Assembly (NCBI RefSeq): GCF_031326345.1 | Contig: NZ_CP133671.1 | Span: 6,029,001 to 6,093,000 of the forward strand | Reading direction: 5' to 3' | Length of the DNA stretch: 64,000 nucleotides | Source of the DNA: Aureispira sp. CCB-E | GTDB taxonomy: Bacteria > Bacteroidota > Bacteroidia > Chitinophagales > Saprospiraceae | In this document: positions 44,256 through 54,386 of the stretch, one piece after another | Numbering within the stretch: position 1 is the stretch's first letter | Layout: the number at the start of each line of letters is the position of its first letter | Notes under the pieces: generated by a model | Database searches by the model: none | Told to the model about the DNA's origin: nothing | Seen by the model: the letters and a program-made list of their open reading frames with translations, nothing else | Program-made: the position numbers and the translations under genes

Positions 44256-46130
44256 TTAGAACGAGTACACATATCCAAAATGTACTTTACTATTATTAAA
44301 AATAATTGGATTGCCTTGCTGTGTTCCAAGTGCATAGCTGAGGGCAAAAATGCCTACCTTGGTCTCTAGGGCAACGCCAACACCAAAGCCCACAGGAAAA
44401 TCATTCAATTGGGTACTAATTGTATTTCGTTGAACATAAGCAACATCTCCAAATAGATAAGCATAAGAATTTCGCCCAAATAGAAATCGCCATTCCAACG
44501 TCAATACATTGTACCATGTTGCCAAAATTGCCTCTTCGTCAAAACCTCTCAACAATTTATTTCCTCCTATTCGATAAGTCTCATTATCATAAATAGGGTC
44601 TTTGGAAAGGATAATTCCTCCTCGATATCGAGCCATCAAAGTACTGGTTTTCCACAATTGAAAGAACTGACTGTGTTCTGCTAGAAATCGATACTGAAAG
44701 GTATTGGTGACTATTGTATCATACAAGGAGGCATAACTAAAGGTCGTATCCAAAGGATTTTCTATTTCTTCAATGGTATTATTTCGGCGGATTCTTTTCA
44801 AAGCAAAGCTAGCCACTAATTTACTCTCAAATCCTTTTCTAGGATTGTATTTATAATCTAAATTATCATAATAAAATTCTAACCCGAACGAGCTGTTATC
44901 AATATCAAGCATACTTGGCAATCGCCGAGTTGCCCGAATTAAGTTGGTGTCTATATTGATTAAATTAGTCGTCGTATTAATCCAAAATGCCTTAATATAA
45001 CTATTCCCATTAAACAAATATTGCAACCCAACATCCGTTATAATATCAATATAAGAAGAATCTCGCTTGTATAATTTAAAGGAAAGATCTACTCCTAGGG
45101 GTGTTTTCAGCAAATAAGGCCAAGCAAATCGCACCAACAAATCGGAGGTTCCTAAGCTCAATTGTTGCCATTTCAATTGCAAGCGTTTGCCCGTTCCAAA
45201 TGGATTGATCAAATCAATATCAATATTCCCTGTAAAATCAAACCGTTGTTGTCCTGTTACGGCATCTTTGCTAGGTAAAAAGCCAAGCAAAACATCTATT
45301 TTACTCGAAGGGCGGTCCATCAAAAACAAATTTAACTCTGCTTTATTGTCTCTAAATATGACATAAGGAGTTTGATAACTCGTTAAATATCGCAGGGCAT
45401 TCATTCGATTTTGAACTTTCTGAACAAGTTTTTCGCTGTACAATTTTCCCTTTCGAATCCCTAAATAACTAGAGACAAAACCTTCTGTGATCCGAACTTT
45501 TTTCTTCCTTTTCTGCTTGGGCAAACGGCTCTTTCCCACAATCTTTAGTGCGTCAAAAAAGATAAGCGGTCCCTTTTCAAAATAAATGCGTGCCGACACT
45601 TCTTGCTCTACAATTCGAACACTATCAATATAGACTTGCGCAAATGGATAGCCATGATTTTCTAAATAAATCAATAACTTTTCTTGTAATGAGGCAACTT
45701 CTTTGTAATAAAAAGGTTGATCGGTGTACAGTCGCTCTTTAAATCCTACTGCTGCTAAAAAAGCATCGGTAACATTGCCATTTTTTAGATTCGCCCATTC
45801 GTAACGCTCTCCAACAAAAAGATAAGCTGAAAACTGAGTGCTATCATCTCGGAAAAACGTATCTATAGATGCTGTTAAATAAGCTTTGGCATGAAGCTGC
45901 TTTAAGATGTCTTGAAGTTTGTTTTGTATCTGGGCAGTATCTTCCAATTCATATTCAAACTGAATGCGTTGCTTTTTAAAAAAACGCTTGTCTTTGTCCA
46001 AGGAATACATCTTCAAAAGATACGCTTGCTCCACTTCTAATATTCCTACAGGAATACTATCCTCCACCTGTCCTAAGGATAAATAAGGAATAAAAAAGAG
46101 GAATATATATGCCAACCAATATTTAATCAA
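44256..46130 (-). CDS. Omp85-superfamily outer membrane protein (POTRA + barrel)
   Basis: A 624-residue exported protein (signal peptide ending YLSLG). Residues about 25-270 contain POTRA-type modules (FVGERYEWANLKNGNVTDA, the ENHGYPFAQVYIDSVRI segment, and YFEKGPLIFFDALKIVG), followed by a 16-strand-like barrel in which the region LLRGFDEEAILAT and RYRGGIILSKDP correspond to the conserved barrel/L6 region, and the last residue is Phe, as in most outer membrane barrels. It is too short and divergent for BamA, and resembles TamA-like surface antigens of Bacteroidota. Substrate unknown; it may insert or export surface proteins. Confidence 0.8.
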   Translation of the reverse strand: MIKYWLAYIFLFFIPYLSLGQVEDSIPVGILEVEQAYLLKMYSLDKDKRFFKKQRIQFEYELEDTAQIQNKLQDILKQLHAKAYLTASIDTFFRDDSTQFSAYLFVGERYEWANLKNGNVTDAFLAAVGFKERLYTDQPFYYKEVASLQEKLLIYLENHGYPFAQVYIDSVRIVEQEVSARIYFEKGPLIFFDALKIVGKSRLPKQKRKKKVRITEGFVSSYLGIRKGKLYSEKLVQKVQNRMNALRYLTSYQTPYVIFRDNKAELNLFLMDRPSSKIDVLLGFLPSKDAVTGQQRFDFTGNIDIDLINPFGTGKRLQLKWQQLSLGTSDLLVRFAWPYLLKTPLGVDLSFKLYKRDSSYIDIITDVGLQYLFNGNSYIKAFWINTTTNLINIDTNLIRATRRLPSMLDIDNSSFGLEFYYDNLDYKYNPRKGFESKLVASFALKRIRRNNTIEEIENPLDTTFSYASLYDTIVTNTFQYRFLAEHSQFFQLWKTSTLMARYRGGIILSKDPIYDNETYRIGGNKLLRGFDEEAILATWYNVLTLEWRFLFGRNSYAYLFGDVAYVQRNTISTQLNDFPVGFGVGVALETKVGIFALSYALGTQQGNPIIFNNSKVHFGYVYSF

Positions 46131-46271
46131 TGTCTACAATACTTTTGTTAATATTTATTCTGCTCCACCTAACATTTCTCATTGCATAATCTTCATTCAT
46201 ACTTCATAGCAAACACTATTATTACTAACGAAAATAAGACAAAAACACGTTGGGATAAAACGTTAATTAAA

Positions 46272-46313
46272 TAAAAAAGCTCTTAGAGTCATTATCTCCA
46301 AGAGCTTTTTTTT
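46272..46313 (-). terminator. Terminator after the DUF547 gene
   Basis: AAAAGCTCTT (46275-46284) pairs with AAGAGCTTTT (46300-46309); GAG/CTC inner pairing is also present, and the outer A/T runs give a U-tail on both strands. It lies 17 bp after the stop of the minus-strand gene. Confidence 0.75.
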
Positions 46314-46329
46314 AGGATAAGTTGATTGT

Positions 46330-47442
46330 CTATTGCTTATTCAAGTTCCAATCGTATTCTTTGTACGAAACTTTAGCATTATCCTTAATGGTCGTTTCTG
46401 AATATTTTTGAAAATAAGGAACAACTTTATCGCTGCCACCAAAATCACCAGCATACCAATTAAAAATTTGAGAGGCTTCAATTTTTTTGGCACTAACTGT
46501 ATTGTAGCTTGGGTTATTGATAAACGCTTTTGCTTGCTTGTCATAGTACCGTTGAATATTGTCTTCTGTCCATGCCTTATTTAATAAGGGCGGGCAAGAT
46601 GCAGCAGCACAATTGACGGCAAAATGCACCCTAGGTTCCTTAAATCGTTTCAGTAATTTATCCTTTTCAATGTTATTTAAGGTAAGATTTTCGCCGTTAA
46701 TGACAATTTTTTTCTTATCCCAAATTTTTCCCCCTTCCAATTTCATGATACTGCTAACAGGATAACTTTCTACAATTGAGTGAATGGTGATTGCATTATA
46801 CATATTAATCCAATATGCCATTTCTTTATTTTTAGACCAACTGCTTTGAGGAGGATTGTTTTTTAACAACTCTAAATAACTAGCCAGCTTTGCTTTATCT
46901 TTTTGAAAACCTCCATAATTTACATTTCCACTACTATTGACATACTTGCGCAACAAAGCATCAAATACATCGTGGCTCAAAGCTGGTTTAGCAGGCTTTG
47001 GAGCAACACTAGTTGTTGATGTCGGTTTAGAAGTTGTTGTTGTAGTATTTGTAGTTGGCTTAGAGGAAGTCGTAGTCGTTGTTGTTGTAGTGGTTGTCTC
47101 TTCTACTTGTACAGGTTCTGGCTCTGGCTTTATCGGCTCATTTTTAGCCACCACATTGCTTTTATTCGTTGCTGGTGTAGGATAAACAATATCGGTTTGT
47201 GTACTGGAAACATTTTCGGGAGTAGGAGAAGCCGTTGCAGCATTCGTTGCTGCTTCATTGCCTATGATTTCTCCTTCTGGATGCTCTGTAGCACTAGTTG
47301 TAATTGCTACCGCAACATCCTCTGTTGGATCGGGTGTGCTTGTAAGTTCACTTTGTTTTGTATTATTTTCTGTTGTTTCTGACCCCGAGCACGCTATTGT
47401 AAACATGGTTACCAAAAACAAACTAAGCCATACTTGTTTCAT
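46330..47442 (-). CDS. DUF547 lipoprotein with Thr-rich linker
   Basis: A 370-residue lipoprotein starting at ATG 47442 (lipobox FTIAC); a longer frame begins at 47472. A long low-complexity linker, including a run of ten Thr, leads to a DUF547 domain from about residue 180 (KEMAYWINMYNAITIHSIVE, GGKIWDKKKIVINGENLTLN, PRVHFAVNCAAASCPPLLN). DUF547 proteins are thought to have a cysteine-protease-like fold (Cys, His present); function is not settled. Single gene with its own terminator. Confidence 0.85.
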   Translation of the reverse strand: MKQVWLSLFLVTMFTIACSGSETTENNTKQSELTSTPDPTEDVAVAITTSATEHPEGEIIGNEAATNAATASPTPENVSSTQTDIVYPTPATNKSNVVAKNEPIKPEPEPVQVEETTTTTTTTTTSSKPTTNTTTTTSKPTSTTSVAPKPAKPALSHDVFDALLRKYVNSSGNVNYGGFQKDKAKLASYLELLKNNPPQSSWSKNKEMAYWINMYNAITIHSIVESYPVSSIMKLEGGKIWDKKKIVINGENLTLNNIEKDKLLKRFKEPRVHFAVNCAAASCPPLLNKAWTEDNIQRYYDKQAKAFINNPSYNTVSAKKIEASQIFNWYAGDFGGSDKVVPYFQKYSETTIKDNAKVSYKEYDWNLNKQ

Positions 47443-47856
47443 AAAAATTAATATTAATTTGAAATTACCCATCCACTTATCTCAATAAGTGATCAGATTT
47501 TAATGTTAAAAATGGGGTAAGTCTTAAGGTGTGTCCCGAACCCTTTGGAAGATTCAATAAGATAATAATTTCCTGTTAATTCAACTAAAAATGTATATAG
47601 ATTGTTTTAAAAATTAGTTTTTTCTAGGCTTTTCTTTAAACTACTTTGATAGATATTTAAATAAGCAAACAGAAGCTATTCAAATCAACTTCGGCTATTA
47701 AATATGCTATCCTTATGCCCTTGCATTCGCATTCGTCCCCAGCATTCATCGGCAAATTATAACTATATCTTCTACCTTTTGCGTATTTTGTTTAAGCATC
47801 TACACTCTTTAAATGCGCTTTTTATGTATTTCATTACCACTTTAAAACGTTAAATC
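47443..47856. other. Divergent intergenic gap
   Basis: 414 bp between two divergent genes. TACCTTTT at 47773-47780 is one base from TAnnTTTG on the plus strand and could serve the next gene. No hairpin or repeat stands out. Confidence 0.35.
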
Positions 47857-48237
47857 ATGTGTAACTTAAACCAAGGTTTCAAACTCTGTTCTTGTGATAG
47901 TGACCAATTAACTCCCGATGAAATTGGTTGGATTCTAGAACGTAAAAACGCTGTTAAACAAGCTAGCTCCTTAAGAGGCAAACCATTTATTTATAAAATG
48001 AATCAAAGTGAACAAGCACTAAAATCAGAAGTTGTCCAGCAATTAAACCAACGGAATTGCTTTGATTTTGATTATCAACCACAAGAAGACGATTTTCTAA
48101 GAATTAGGGGCAATAAGAAGTCCTTCTGGATGGCTTTTCGCTACCAACAAGGGCGTTGGGAAGAAGACGAAAGCACTAAATTTAATCGTTGGCGCCAGCA
48201 ACTAGAGAATTACAACAAAGGAATTATTACCCATTAA
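47857..48237 (+). CDS. Hypothetical cytosolic protein
   Basis: A 126-residue protein without signal peptide. It begins MCNLNQGFKLCSCDSDQLT, a CxxxxxxLCSC arrangement that might bind a metal, then is polar and helical with NKKSFWMAFRYQQGRWEED near residue 85. I recognise no family. The frame is bounded by an ordinary AT-rich leader and ends 210 bp before the metzincin-like gene. Confidence 0.5.
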   Translation: MCNLNQGFKLCSCDSDQLTPDEIGWILERKNAVKQASSLRGKPFIYKMNQSEQALKSEVVQQLNQRNCFDFDYQPQEDDFLRIRGNKKSFWMAFRYQQGRWEEDESTKFNRWRQQLENYNKGIITH

Positions 48238-48310
48238 ATGAATGCTCAAAATCCCTCCACTAGAATATTCCTTTATTCCATCAAATCATCATTCCATCTC
48301 ATCTACGTAA

Positions 48311-48350
48311 TTTTACGGATAACTATATTCTGTCTTTTTACGGATAGCTA
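48311..48350 (+). promoter_or_regulatory. Direct repeat TTTTACGGATARCTA upstream of metzincin gene
   Basis: TTTTACGGATAACTA (48311-48325) and TTTTACGGATAGCTA (48336-48350) repeat at 25 bp and lie about 100 bp upstream of the ATG at 48448. The core ACGGATA is shared with the direct repeat at 41847-41857. Confidence 0.4.
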
Positions 48351-48447
48351 ACGGAGTCTATTTCATCTAATTTTACATCAAAAAATCCCAAGATTAATAT
48401 ATTATTCTGTCAATGTTTTGACATTTTTAAAATCCAAACAAACAAAG

Positions 48448-50544
48448 ATGAAAACCAATTCTCAAATTTTGCTTTCTTCAAAATTATATCTAGGCGATAT
48501 AGATGGAGATTCCCTAAATGAACTCATTGAGGTCGATGGTCGACACATTCATATTTTTAAATGTGAACACGAACACAAACCATTACTTACACACAGCTTT
48601 CCTTCTCCCGTCAAACGCCTCATTATTGGCGATTTTGTTGTCAACGGAAGAGAAAAAGGCAAAGATCAAATTTTTGCTATTCTCGAAGATGGCAGCATTC
48701 GTGGTTATGCCATTAGCAACGACTTAACGGAAATGTGGTGGTGGTTTACACAACCTAATTTTATCAAAAATAGCGAACATTATCTCGTTGGTGACTTTGA
48801 TGGTGATGGAGCAGATGAGATTATGGTTTATAATCGTAGTCGAGGAACGATTAAGCTTTACAAAAAAGAAGTCAACGGCGTTCTAAAAAGAATGACAGGT
48901 TACTCCTTAGGTAATTTAAGTAGTCATAATCTTAAAAACAAACTCTTACTAACTGGAAATTTTGGACAGGCTCGCAATCGGGATGATTTGCTCGTAATTG
49001 ATAAAACAAATGGGCAAGTTAAGCGATTTGACACAGCTACCAATAGTCAAGGAGTTAAGACATTTTGGTGGGCATTTACCTCCAAAACCAAATTGTTCTC
49101 CAAAAACGACGATGTTATTGTTGCCAATCTAGATGGTAAATCAAAAGATGGTTTACTGATTCGAAAATACAGCACGGGAGCCTACAAATTGTTGGCATTA
49201 GAATACAATAATGGAAATTTGCGTATGGTAGAACACGTACAAAAAGGACAACTTCCTATTCGTGCCAAGAAAGGAGCTATTATAGCATCAAAAGTCAGAA
49301 ATAAGAGTTTTAGATATGAACGAGGTGGTACTAACAGGGATGACATTTTATTCTTTAACTCCAAGAACAAAGAGTTCATTCGCACCGATGCTCGATTTAA
49401 TAAAAATGCCTCGCAATTAACTTATTGGTGGGCTTACACCTCTAATCTCATTTTTGAGTCAAGACCTAGTGTCAAAAAACGTCCTTGGGCGATTATTCTT
49501 TGCCGATTTAAGGGTATGCCTGAAGTGCCTGCGGTAGAGCAATTTTTTAGAGAGATTTATACCCCAGGAACTGGAGGCTTGATTGAATACTGGGATGAGG
49601 TTTCGTTAGGAACAATTGATGTGAGTGGCTCGAAGGTCTTTGGTTGGGTAGAAGTCGATTTTAAACCAATGGATACCGACCTAAAAAGAGGCAAACTAAT
49701 TGATGCAGCAATTGCTGCTTGTCGAAAAGTAGGCATTGACCCTGTTAACGGATTCCACAAACAACTTGCTGTGTTTACACATGATTTTTCTCATCCTGAT
49801 GCGCCTTCTGGTATTAATTGGCGAGACTCTGTATGGGGCAAGTATTGGTTGGATGGTAGTGCCGATGGTCAAGGGCGAGTTTCTGCGCCACCGCATGGGC
49901 ACAACGGCTCTTTCTTAGCACACGAAATGGGGCATGGAATGGGTTTCGACCACGATCTAGCCAAAGATCTCAAAACACATTACGGCGATAGAAACTGTAT
50001 TATGAGTGCGATGGCTATCAAAACATTCAGCCATCCTAAATGGAACAAACCTTTTGGTCCTGCCATGAGTTTCCCTCAACTGGACATCAAAAATTTATTC
50101 TACAAAAGACGCATTTATACAGCAAGCAAATCTTGGGTCAACACCAATGGTACTTCTTTCTTTATGGCTCCTATTAATGACCGAAGAATCAATGCACATT
50201 TGGGGGCAAAAATACCAATCAACAGCTCTGGTTCTTGGTATTATCACCTAGAATATATGCGACCCAATGATTGGAACAAAGGTTTGGATGGTCCTGTATT
50301 GGTGATTAGGCGAATTGTTGGCAATACAGCGGCTATTTTAGGTGAAATAGCACTTCCCAAAACCTTACACGCCAAAAACTCATGGCGCGAACCATCTGGA
50401 AATGTACGGTTCGAAATTCAAAAAATACGATCGGATGAGCGGGTTATCAAAGTAAGCATTACCAAACCAAAACTCCGAACGGCACAATTTGCTCAACAAT
50501 CCAAGAAACGCATTTCCAAAAGTCGTTCTAAAAAAGCTAAGTAA
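48448..50544 (+). CDS. Metzincin-like metalloprotease with FG-GAP-like N-terminal half
   Basis: A 698-residue protein (ATG 48448; the frame extends upstream to a TTG). The first 300 residues repeat FG-GAP/VCBS-type strands (LYLGDIDGDSLNELIE, LVGDFDGDGADEIMVY, DDVIVANLDGKSKDG). The catalytic site HEMGHGMGFDHD follows near residue 492 and has the metzincin HExxHxxxxxH form, with a Met-turn NCIMSAM about 17 residues later; total layout resembles M6-like proteases. There is no signal peptide, lipobox or T9SS domain, so the export route is unclear. The C-terminus is very basic (KKRISKSRSKKAK). An upstream Asp-Gly rich stretch could bind calcium. Confidence 0.75.
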   Translation: MKTNSQILLSSKLYLGDIDGDSLNELIEVDGRHIHIFKCEHEHKPLLTHSFPSPVKRLIIGDFVVNGREKGKDQIFAILEDGSIRGYAISNDLTEMWWWFTQPNFIKNSEHYLVGDFDGDGADEIMVYNRSRGTIKLYKKEVNGVLKRMTGYSLGNLSSHNLKNKLLLTGNFGQARNRDDLLVIDKTNGQVKRFDTATNSQGVKTFWWAFTSKTKLFSKNDDVIVANLDGKSKDGLLIRKYSTGAYKLLALEYNNGNLRMVEHVQKGQLPIRAKKGAIIASKVRNKSFRYERGGTNRDDILFFNSKNKEFIRTDARFNKNASQLTYWWAYTSNLIFESRPSVKKRPWAIILCRFKGMPEVPAVEQFFREIYTPGTGGLIEYWDEVSLGTIDVSGSKVFGWVEVDFKPMDTDLKRGKLIDAAIAACRKVGIDPVNGFHKQLAVFTHDFSHPDAPSGINWRDSVWGKYWLDGSADGQGRVSAPPHGHNGSFLAHEMGHGMGFDHDLAKDLKTHYGDRNCIMSAMAIKTFSHPKWNKPFGPAMSFPQLDIKNLFYKRRIYTASKSWVNTNGTSFFMAPINDRRINAHLGAKIPINSSGSWYYHLEYMRPNDWNKGLDGPVLVIRRIVGNTAAILGEIALPKTLHAKNSWREPSGNVRFEIQKIRSDERVIKVSITKPKLRTAQFAQQSKKRISKSRSKKAK

Positions 50545-50567
50545 GCTCATCCATCCTGAGTTTTGCT

Positions 50568-50597
50568 ATAGCCGCCTAGAGCAATCTAGGTGGCTAT
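50568..50597. terminator. Terminator with GCAA tetraloop between convergent genes
   Basis: ATAGCCGCCTAGA (50568-50580) pairs with TCTAGGTGGCTAT (50585-50597) over 13 bp (one G-T pair) around a GCAA tetraloop. It lies between the metzincin gene and mutS; the plus-strand tail is TATTAGTTCG, so no long U-run. Confidence 0.7.
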
Positions 50598-50625
50598 TAT
50601 TAGTTCGTTTTCAAGCACAATTCCC

Positions 50626-53256
50626 TTAATCCAACAGTTTCTTCAACTCATCCAACTTCAACATACATTCAATCGGAGTCAAGCGGTTCAAATCAACTTC
50701 TTCCAATTGCTCCTTCAGTTCTGCCAAAACAGGATCGGGTGCAGCATCAAAGAAACTCAACTGCATAGCTGGTGCATTAATTTTTTTGATTTTTTCGTCC
50801 AAATCGCCTGCATCAATACTTTTTTGTTCTAATTGTCCTAAAATTTCGTTGGCTCGTTCCACCACATATCGAGGCATCCCCGCCATTTTAGCAACATGAA
50901 TTCCAAAACTGTGCTTAGAGCCTCCTTCCTGCAACTTTCTTAAGAAAATAACCTTGTTGTTTAGTTCTTTGGTCGCCACATTGAAGTTTTTGATGCGAGG
51001 GAAACGCCCTGCCAACTCGTTCAACTCGTGATAGTGAGTAGCAAACAAGGTTTTGGGTGTTGCAATGTTATTATTATGCAAAAACTCTGCAATGGACCAA
51101 GCAATCGAAATACCATCATAGGTACTTGTTCCTCGCCCAATTTCGTCTAGCAAAATCAAACTACGCTCCGAGATATTGTTTAAAATGGAGGCTGTTTCGT
51201 TCATCTCTACCATAAATGTAGACTCACCAGAAGAGATATTATCAGAAGCCCCTACCCTAGTAAATACTTTATCAATCATCCCTAACTTAGCTTCTCTAGC
51301 AGGGACAAACGATCCCATTTGAGCCATCAAACAAATCAGTGCGGTTTGGCGCAGCAACGCAGATTTACCCGACATATTGGGTCCCGTTATCATAATAATC
51401 TGCTGTCCTTCATTGTCCAAATAAATATCATTGGGTACATACTCCTCTCCCAATTTTAATTGTTTTTCAATCACTGGATGCCGTCCTTCTTTGACATCAA
51501 TGACCAAACTATCACTCATTTGTGGACGACAATAGTTATTAAGAATAGCAACTTTCGCAAAAGAAGCGAGGCAATCCAACTGTGCAATCAAAGCCGCATT
51601 CATTTGAATTGGGTGGATGTATTCTGTCAAGGCAAAAACCAAATCTTGGAACAAACGATTCTCTAAACTCAAAATTTTCTCCTCTGCTCCTAAAATCTTA
51701 ACCTCTAATTTTTTTAAGTCGTCTGTAATATAACGTTCTGCATTTGTCAAGGTCTGTTTTCGTACCCAATGCTCTGGTACCAACCCTTTATTTTTATACT
51801 TATTTGTTACTTCTAGGTAATAACCAAAAACATTATTAAAACCTATTTTCAGATTGTCAATTCCCGTTTCCGCTGCTTCTGTTTGTTGAATGTTTAACAG
51901 ATGTTGTTTGCTATTTTTGATAATATCTCGCAGCTCATCCAACTCATCAGATACGCCATCTGCAATAACGCCTCCTTTGTCTAGTTTTACAGGTGGTTCA
52001 TCCACCAATTCCTTTCCAATACGATCTCGAATCATGGCACACAATTGTATGCGCTCCCCTATTGACTGAAGTTGTTTGTTTTCAGAAGCCAATAAAGCTT
52101 CTTTAATTGGTTCTAAGGCAATTAAGGCACATTCCAATTGCTTCATTTCTCTAGGAACAATTTTGCCAAGTGGCACCTTTGAGATCAATCGCTCTAAATC
52201 CCCTATTTGGCGTATTTGTGTATCCACCAAGGTAGCAATATCGCCATTATCAATAAAATGACGCACTACTTGATGTCGCGCTGTAACGGCATTTTTGTCC
52301 TTTAGAGGCAATATCATCCAACGTTTTAACAACCGAGTTCCCATTGGCGACACAGTTTGATCCAAAATATTGACCAAAGGCACCCCCGAGGCGTGGGGAG
52401 AATGTACCAACTCTAGATTTCGCACGGTAAACTTATCCAGCCAAACATAACGATCGGGTTGAATTCTAGCAATATTGGTAATGTGCTTTAGGTTGGTATT
52501 CTCTGTAGTCGCTACATAATGCAAGATAGAACCTGCCGCAACTTGTGCCAGTTCCAAGGCTTCTATACCAAACCCTTTCATAGAATTTACCTCAAACTGT
52601 TGCAATAATTTCTCTTGGCCATAGTCACTAGTAAACACCCAATCGTCTACGCCATATTGATAAAAACTATCTCCAAAATATTTGAGGATGTCTTTTTGAC
52701 GAGCTTTCGCAAAGATAATTTCAGAAGGTTGAAAACTCTGTAGCAATTTATCTATATAACTACACGTTCCCTCACTAACCAAAAACTCTCCTGTAGAAAT
52801 ATCCAACAATGCCAAGCCAGTGTGTCCCTTTTTGCCAAAATGTATCGCTGCCAAATAATTATTACTCTTGTGGTCAAGAATTTTATCGTTTACCGTCACA
52901 CCAGGCGTCACTACTTCCGTCACACCACGCTTGACCAATTTTTTTAACTTGCTTGGCTTTTCTAGTTGATCACAAACCGCTACTCGGTATCCTGCCTGTA
53001 CCAATTTGGGCAAATATGTATCCAAAGAATGGTAAGGAAATCCTGCCAACTCTACTTTTGAAGAACCATTATTTCTAGCTGTCAATACAATTCCCAATAC
53101 ATTAGAGGCCGTAATAGCATCTGTCGAAAACGTTTCGTAAAAATCTCCTACTCTAAACAATAAAATAGCATCGGAGTATTTCGCTTTTAAGTCTTCGTAT
53201 TGAGCCATCAAAGGCGTTTGTTTTCTTGCTTTGGTGGTGGTTTTCTTTTTTGCCAA
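50626..53256 (-). CDS. mutS: DNA mismatch repair protein MutS
   Basis: An 876-residue mismatch-recognition ATPase. Domain I begins with PLMAQYEDLKAKYSDAILLF and the mismatch-binding DFYETF (Phe-X-Glu); the connector, lever and clamp domains follow; the ATPase has GPNMSGKSALLRQ, DNISSGESTFMVEM, LLDEIGRGTSTYDG and the THYHEL motif. Length is that of MutS1. It recognises mispairs and recruits MutL, which is not in this window. The window thus holds both MutS and MutS2. Confidence 0.97.
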   Translation of the reverse strand: MAKKKTTTKARKQTPLMAQYEDLKAKYSDAILLFRVGDFYETFSTDAITASNVLGIVLTARNNGSSKVELAGFPYHSLDTYLPKLVQAGYRVAVCDQLEKPSKLKKLVKRGVTEVVTPGVTVNDKILDHKSNNYLAAIHFGKKGHTGLALLDISTGEFLVSEGTCSYIDKLLQSFQPSEIIFAKARQKDILKYFGDSFYQYGVDDWVFTSDYGQEKLLQQFEVNSMKGFGIEALELAQVAAGSILHYVATTENTNLKHITNIARIQPDRYVWLDKFTVRNLELVHSPHASGVPLVNILDQTVSPMGTRLLKRWMILPLKDKNAVTARHQVVRHFIDNGDIATLVDTQIRQIGDLERLISKVPLGKIVPREMKQLECALIALEPIKEALLASENKQLQSIGERIQLCAMIRDRIGKELVDEPPVKLDKGGVIADGVSDELDELRDIIKNSKQHLLNIQQTEAAETGIDNLKIGFNNVFGYYLEVTNKYKNKGLVPEHWVRKQTLTNAERYITDDLKKLEVKILGAEEKILSLENRLFQDLVFALTEYIHPIQMNAALIAQLDCLASFAKVAILNNYCRPQMSDSLVIDVKEGRHPVIEKQLKLGEEYVPNDIYLDNEGQQIIMITGPNMSGKSALLRQTALICLMAQMGSFVPAREAKLGMIDKVFTRVGASDNISSGESTFMVEMNETASILNNISERSLILLDEIGRGTSTYDGISIAWSIAEFLHNNNIATPKTLFATHYHELNELAGRFPRIKNFNVATKELNNKVIFLRKLQEGGSKHSFGIHVAKMAGMPRYVVERANEILGQLEQKSIDAGDLDEKIKKINAPAMQLSFFDAAPDPVLAELKEQLEEVDLNRLTPIECMLKLDELKKLLD

Positions 53257-53435
53257 AATTTAGGTGTTTTTATGGTCGGTTAATTGTTCTTTTATTTGTA
53301 TAAAAAATGAAGGTCTTTGACAAGTTTTGTGGAATACAGAATTTTACTGCGAATTAAACTAGATTATTAGATCATTTCACAAAAATTATCATTGAAACAA
53401 AAATTATACGTTGTAAAATCACAAACGACAAAAAT

Positions 53436-53465
53436 AAAAAAATCTATCCGTTGGATAGATTTTTT
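53436..53465 (-). terminator. Terminator after the WG-repeat gene
   Basis: AAAAAATCTATCC (53437-53449) pairs with GGATAGATTTTTT (53453-53465) around a GTT loop; U-rich on both strands. It lies 33 bp after the stop of the minus-strand WG-repeat gene. Confidence 0.8.
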
Positions 53466-53497
53466 AAAGTATTTTTTCAGTTCTAGAGCATTTTTTT

Positions 53498-54322
53498 CTA
53501 GTTCTTTATTGAAATTTTTTCAATCTGTATAAGATCATAAATAGGTTCAAGAATTTTTTTCCCTTCTGCACTATACAGTCCCCATTTTTCATCTTTAACA
53601 ACAATAAAATACTCTAGAATATCCCCCATTTGCAAAATTCGATCATAAATACAAGGAATTATAACTTCTTCCGTTCGACTATTTTTTAATCCTATCTTAT
53701 TATCTTCAGTCGTTATGTTGAAATTTTCGTCTTTATGAGATCTATAATAATCGTCAAGAGGTGGTTCTCTTAATACTTCTTCATATTTATAAAATGAATA
53801 TGAAGAATCTTTTGATCTATAAGGCAGGTTTACTTTTTCTCCTTTTGCATTAATATAATAAGCATTTTCACCTATTTTAACCGCAGCCATTCCCTTGTAA
53901 AACTCAGAAACGAAGTCAAATTTATGTGTTATAACAGCTAGTCCTTTTTTATTATAAAATCCCCATTTACCAGCTTTTTTCAAAGGGAATAAGGTTGTTT
54001 TAGAACTCCTCATATGAGCCATAGAAGGTACGGTTTGAATATCCTTAATAGAATGTTGATATTTCGGAGGACAAAAAACAGTATATGTTTTATCCTTATT
54101 ACCAACAATCATCCAATCCCAGTCATTAAAATAAATGGATGATTTAGGTTCTTTAAAAAGCTTTCCTCCCAATTCGTTAAAAATATACTCTTTGGAAACA
54201 TCTCCGTCATTGCTCTCTACAATAAAAAAGTATTGTGTACTACCTTGAGCTAGAGAAATATTACTCAAAAAAATAGAGCATAAATGAATAAGAACAATTC
54301 TTATTGATAAGTATTTATTCAT
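53498..54322 (-). CDS. WG-repeat protein, exported
   Basis: A 274-residue exported protein (signal peptide to about SLAQG). Two clear WG repeats are present: KKAGKWGFYNKKGLAVITHK near residue 117 and VKDEKWGLYSAEGKKILEP near the end, with degenerate ones between. WG repeats form small beta propeller-like units of unknown ligand. Single gene, with its own terminator. Confidence 0.75.
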   Translation of the reverse strand: MNKYLSIRIVLIHLCSIFLSNISLAQGSTQYFFIVESNDGDVSKEYIFNELGGKLFKEPKSSIYFNDWDWMIVGNKDKTYTVFCPPKYQHSIKDIQTVPSMAHMRSSKTTLFPLKKAGKWGFYNKKGLAVITHKFDFVSEFYKGMAAVKIGENAYYINAKGEKVNLPYRSKDSSYSFYKYEEVLREPPLDDYYRSHKDENFNITTEDNKIGLKNSRTEEVIIPCIYDRILQMGDILEYFIVVKDEKWGLYSAEGKKILEPIYDLIQIEKISIKN

Positions 54323-54386
54323 AGTGATTATTTATTAATAATAATATTTATATACCGCAATGCAAATTTCATTCCAGTACTAAACA

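Noticed and set aside
46937-47185. Val-rich plus-strand ORF opposite the DUF547 lipoprotein
   Set aside because: It is the antisense reading of the Thr-rich linker codons and has no independent support.
53498-54322. Toxin or adhesin role for the WG-repeat protein
   Set aside because: WG repeats alone do not show a function; no toxin domain or partner is present.
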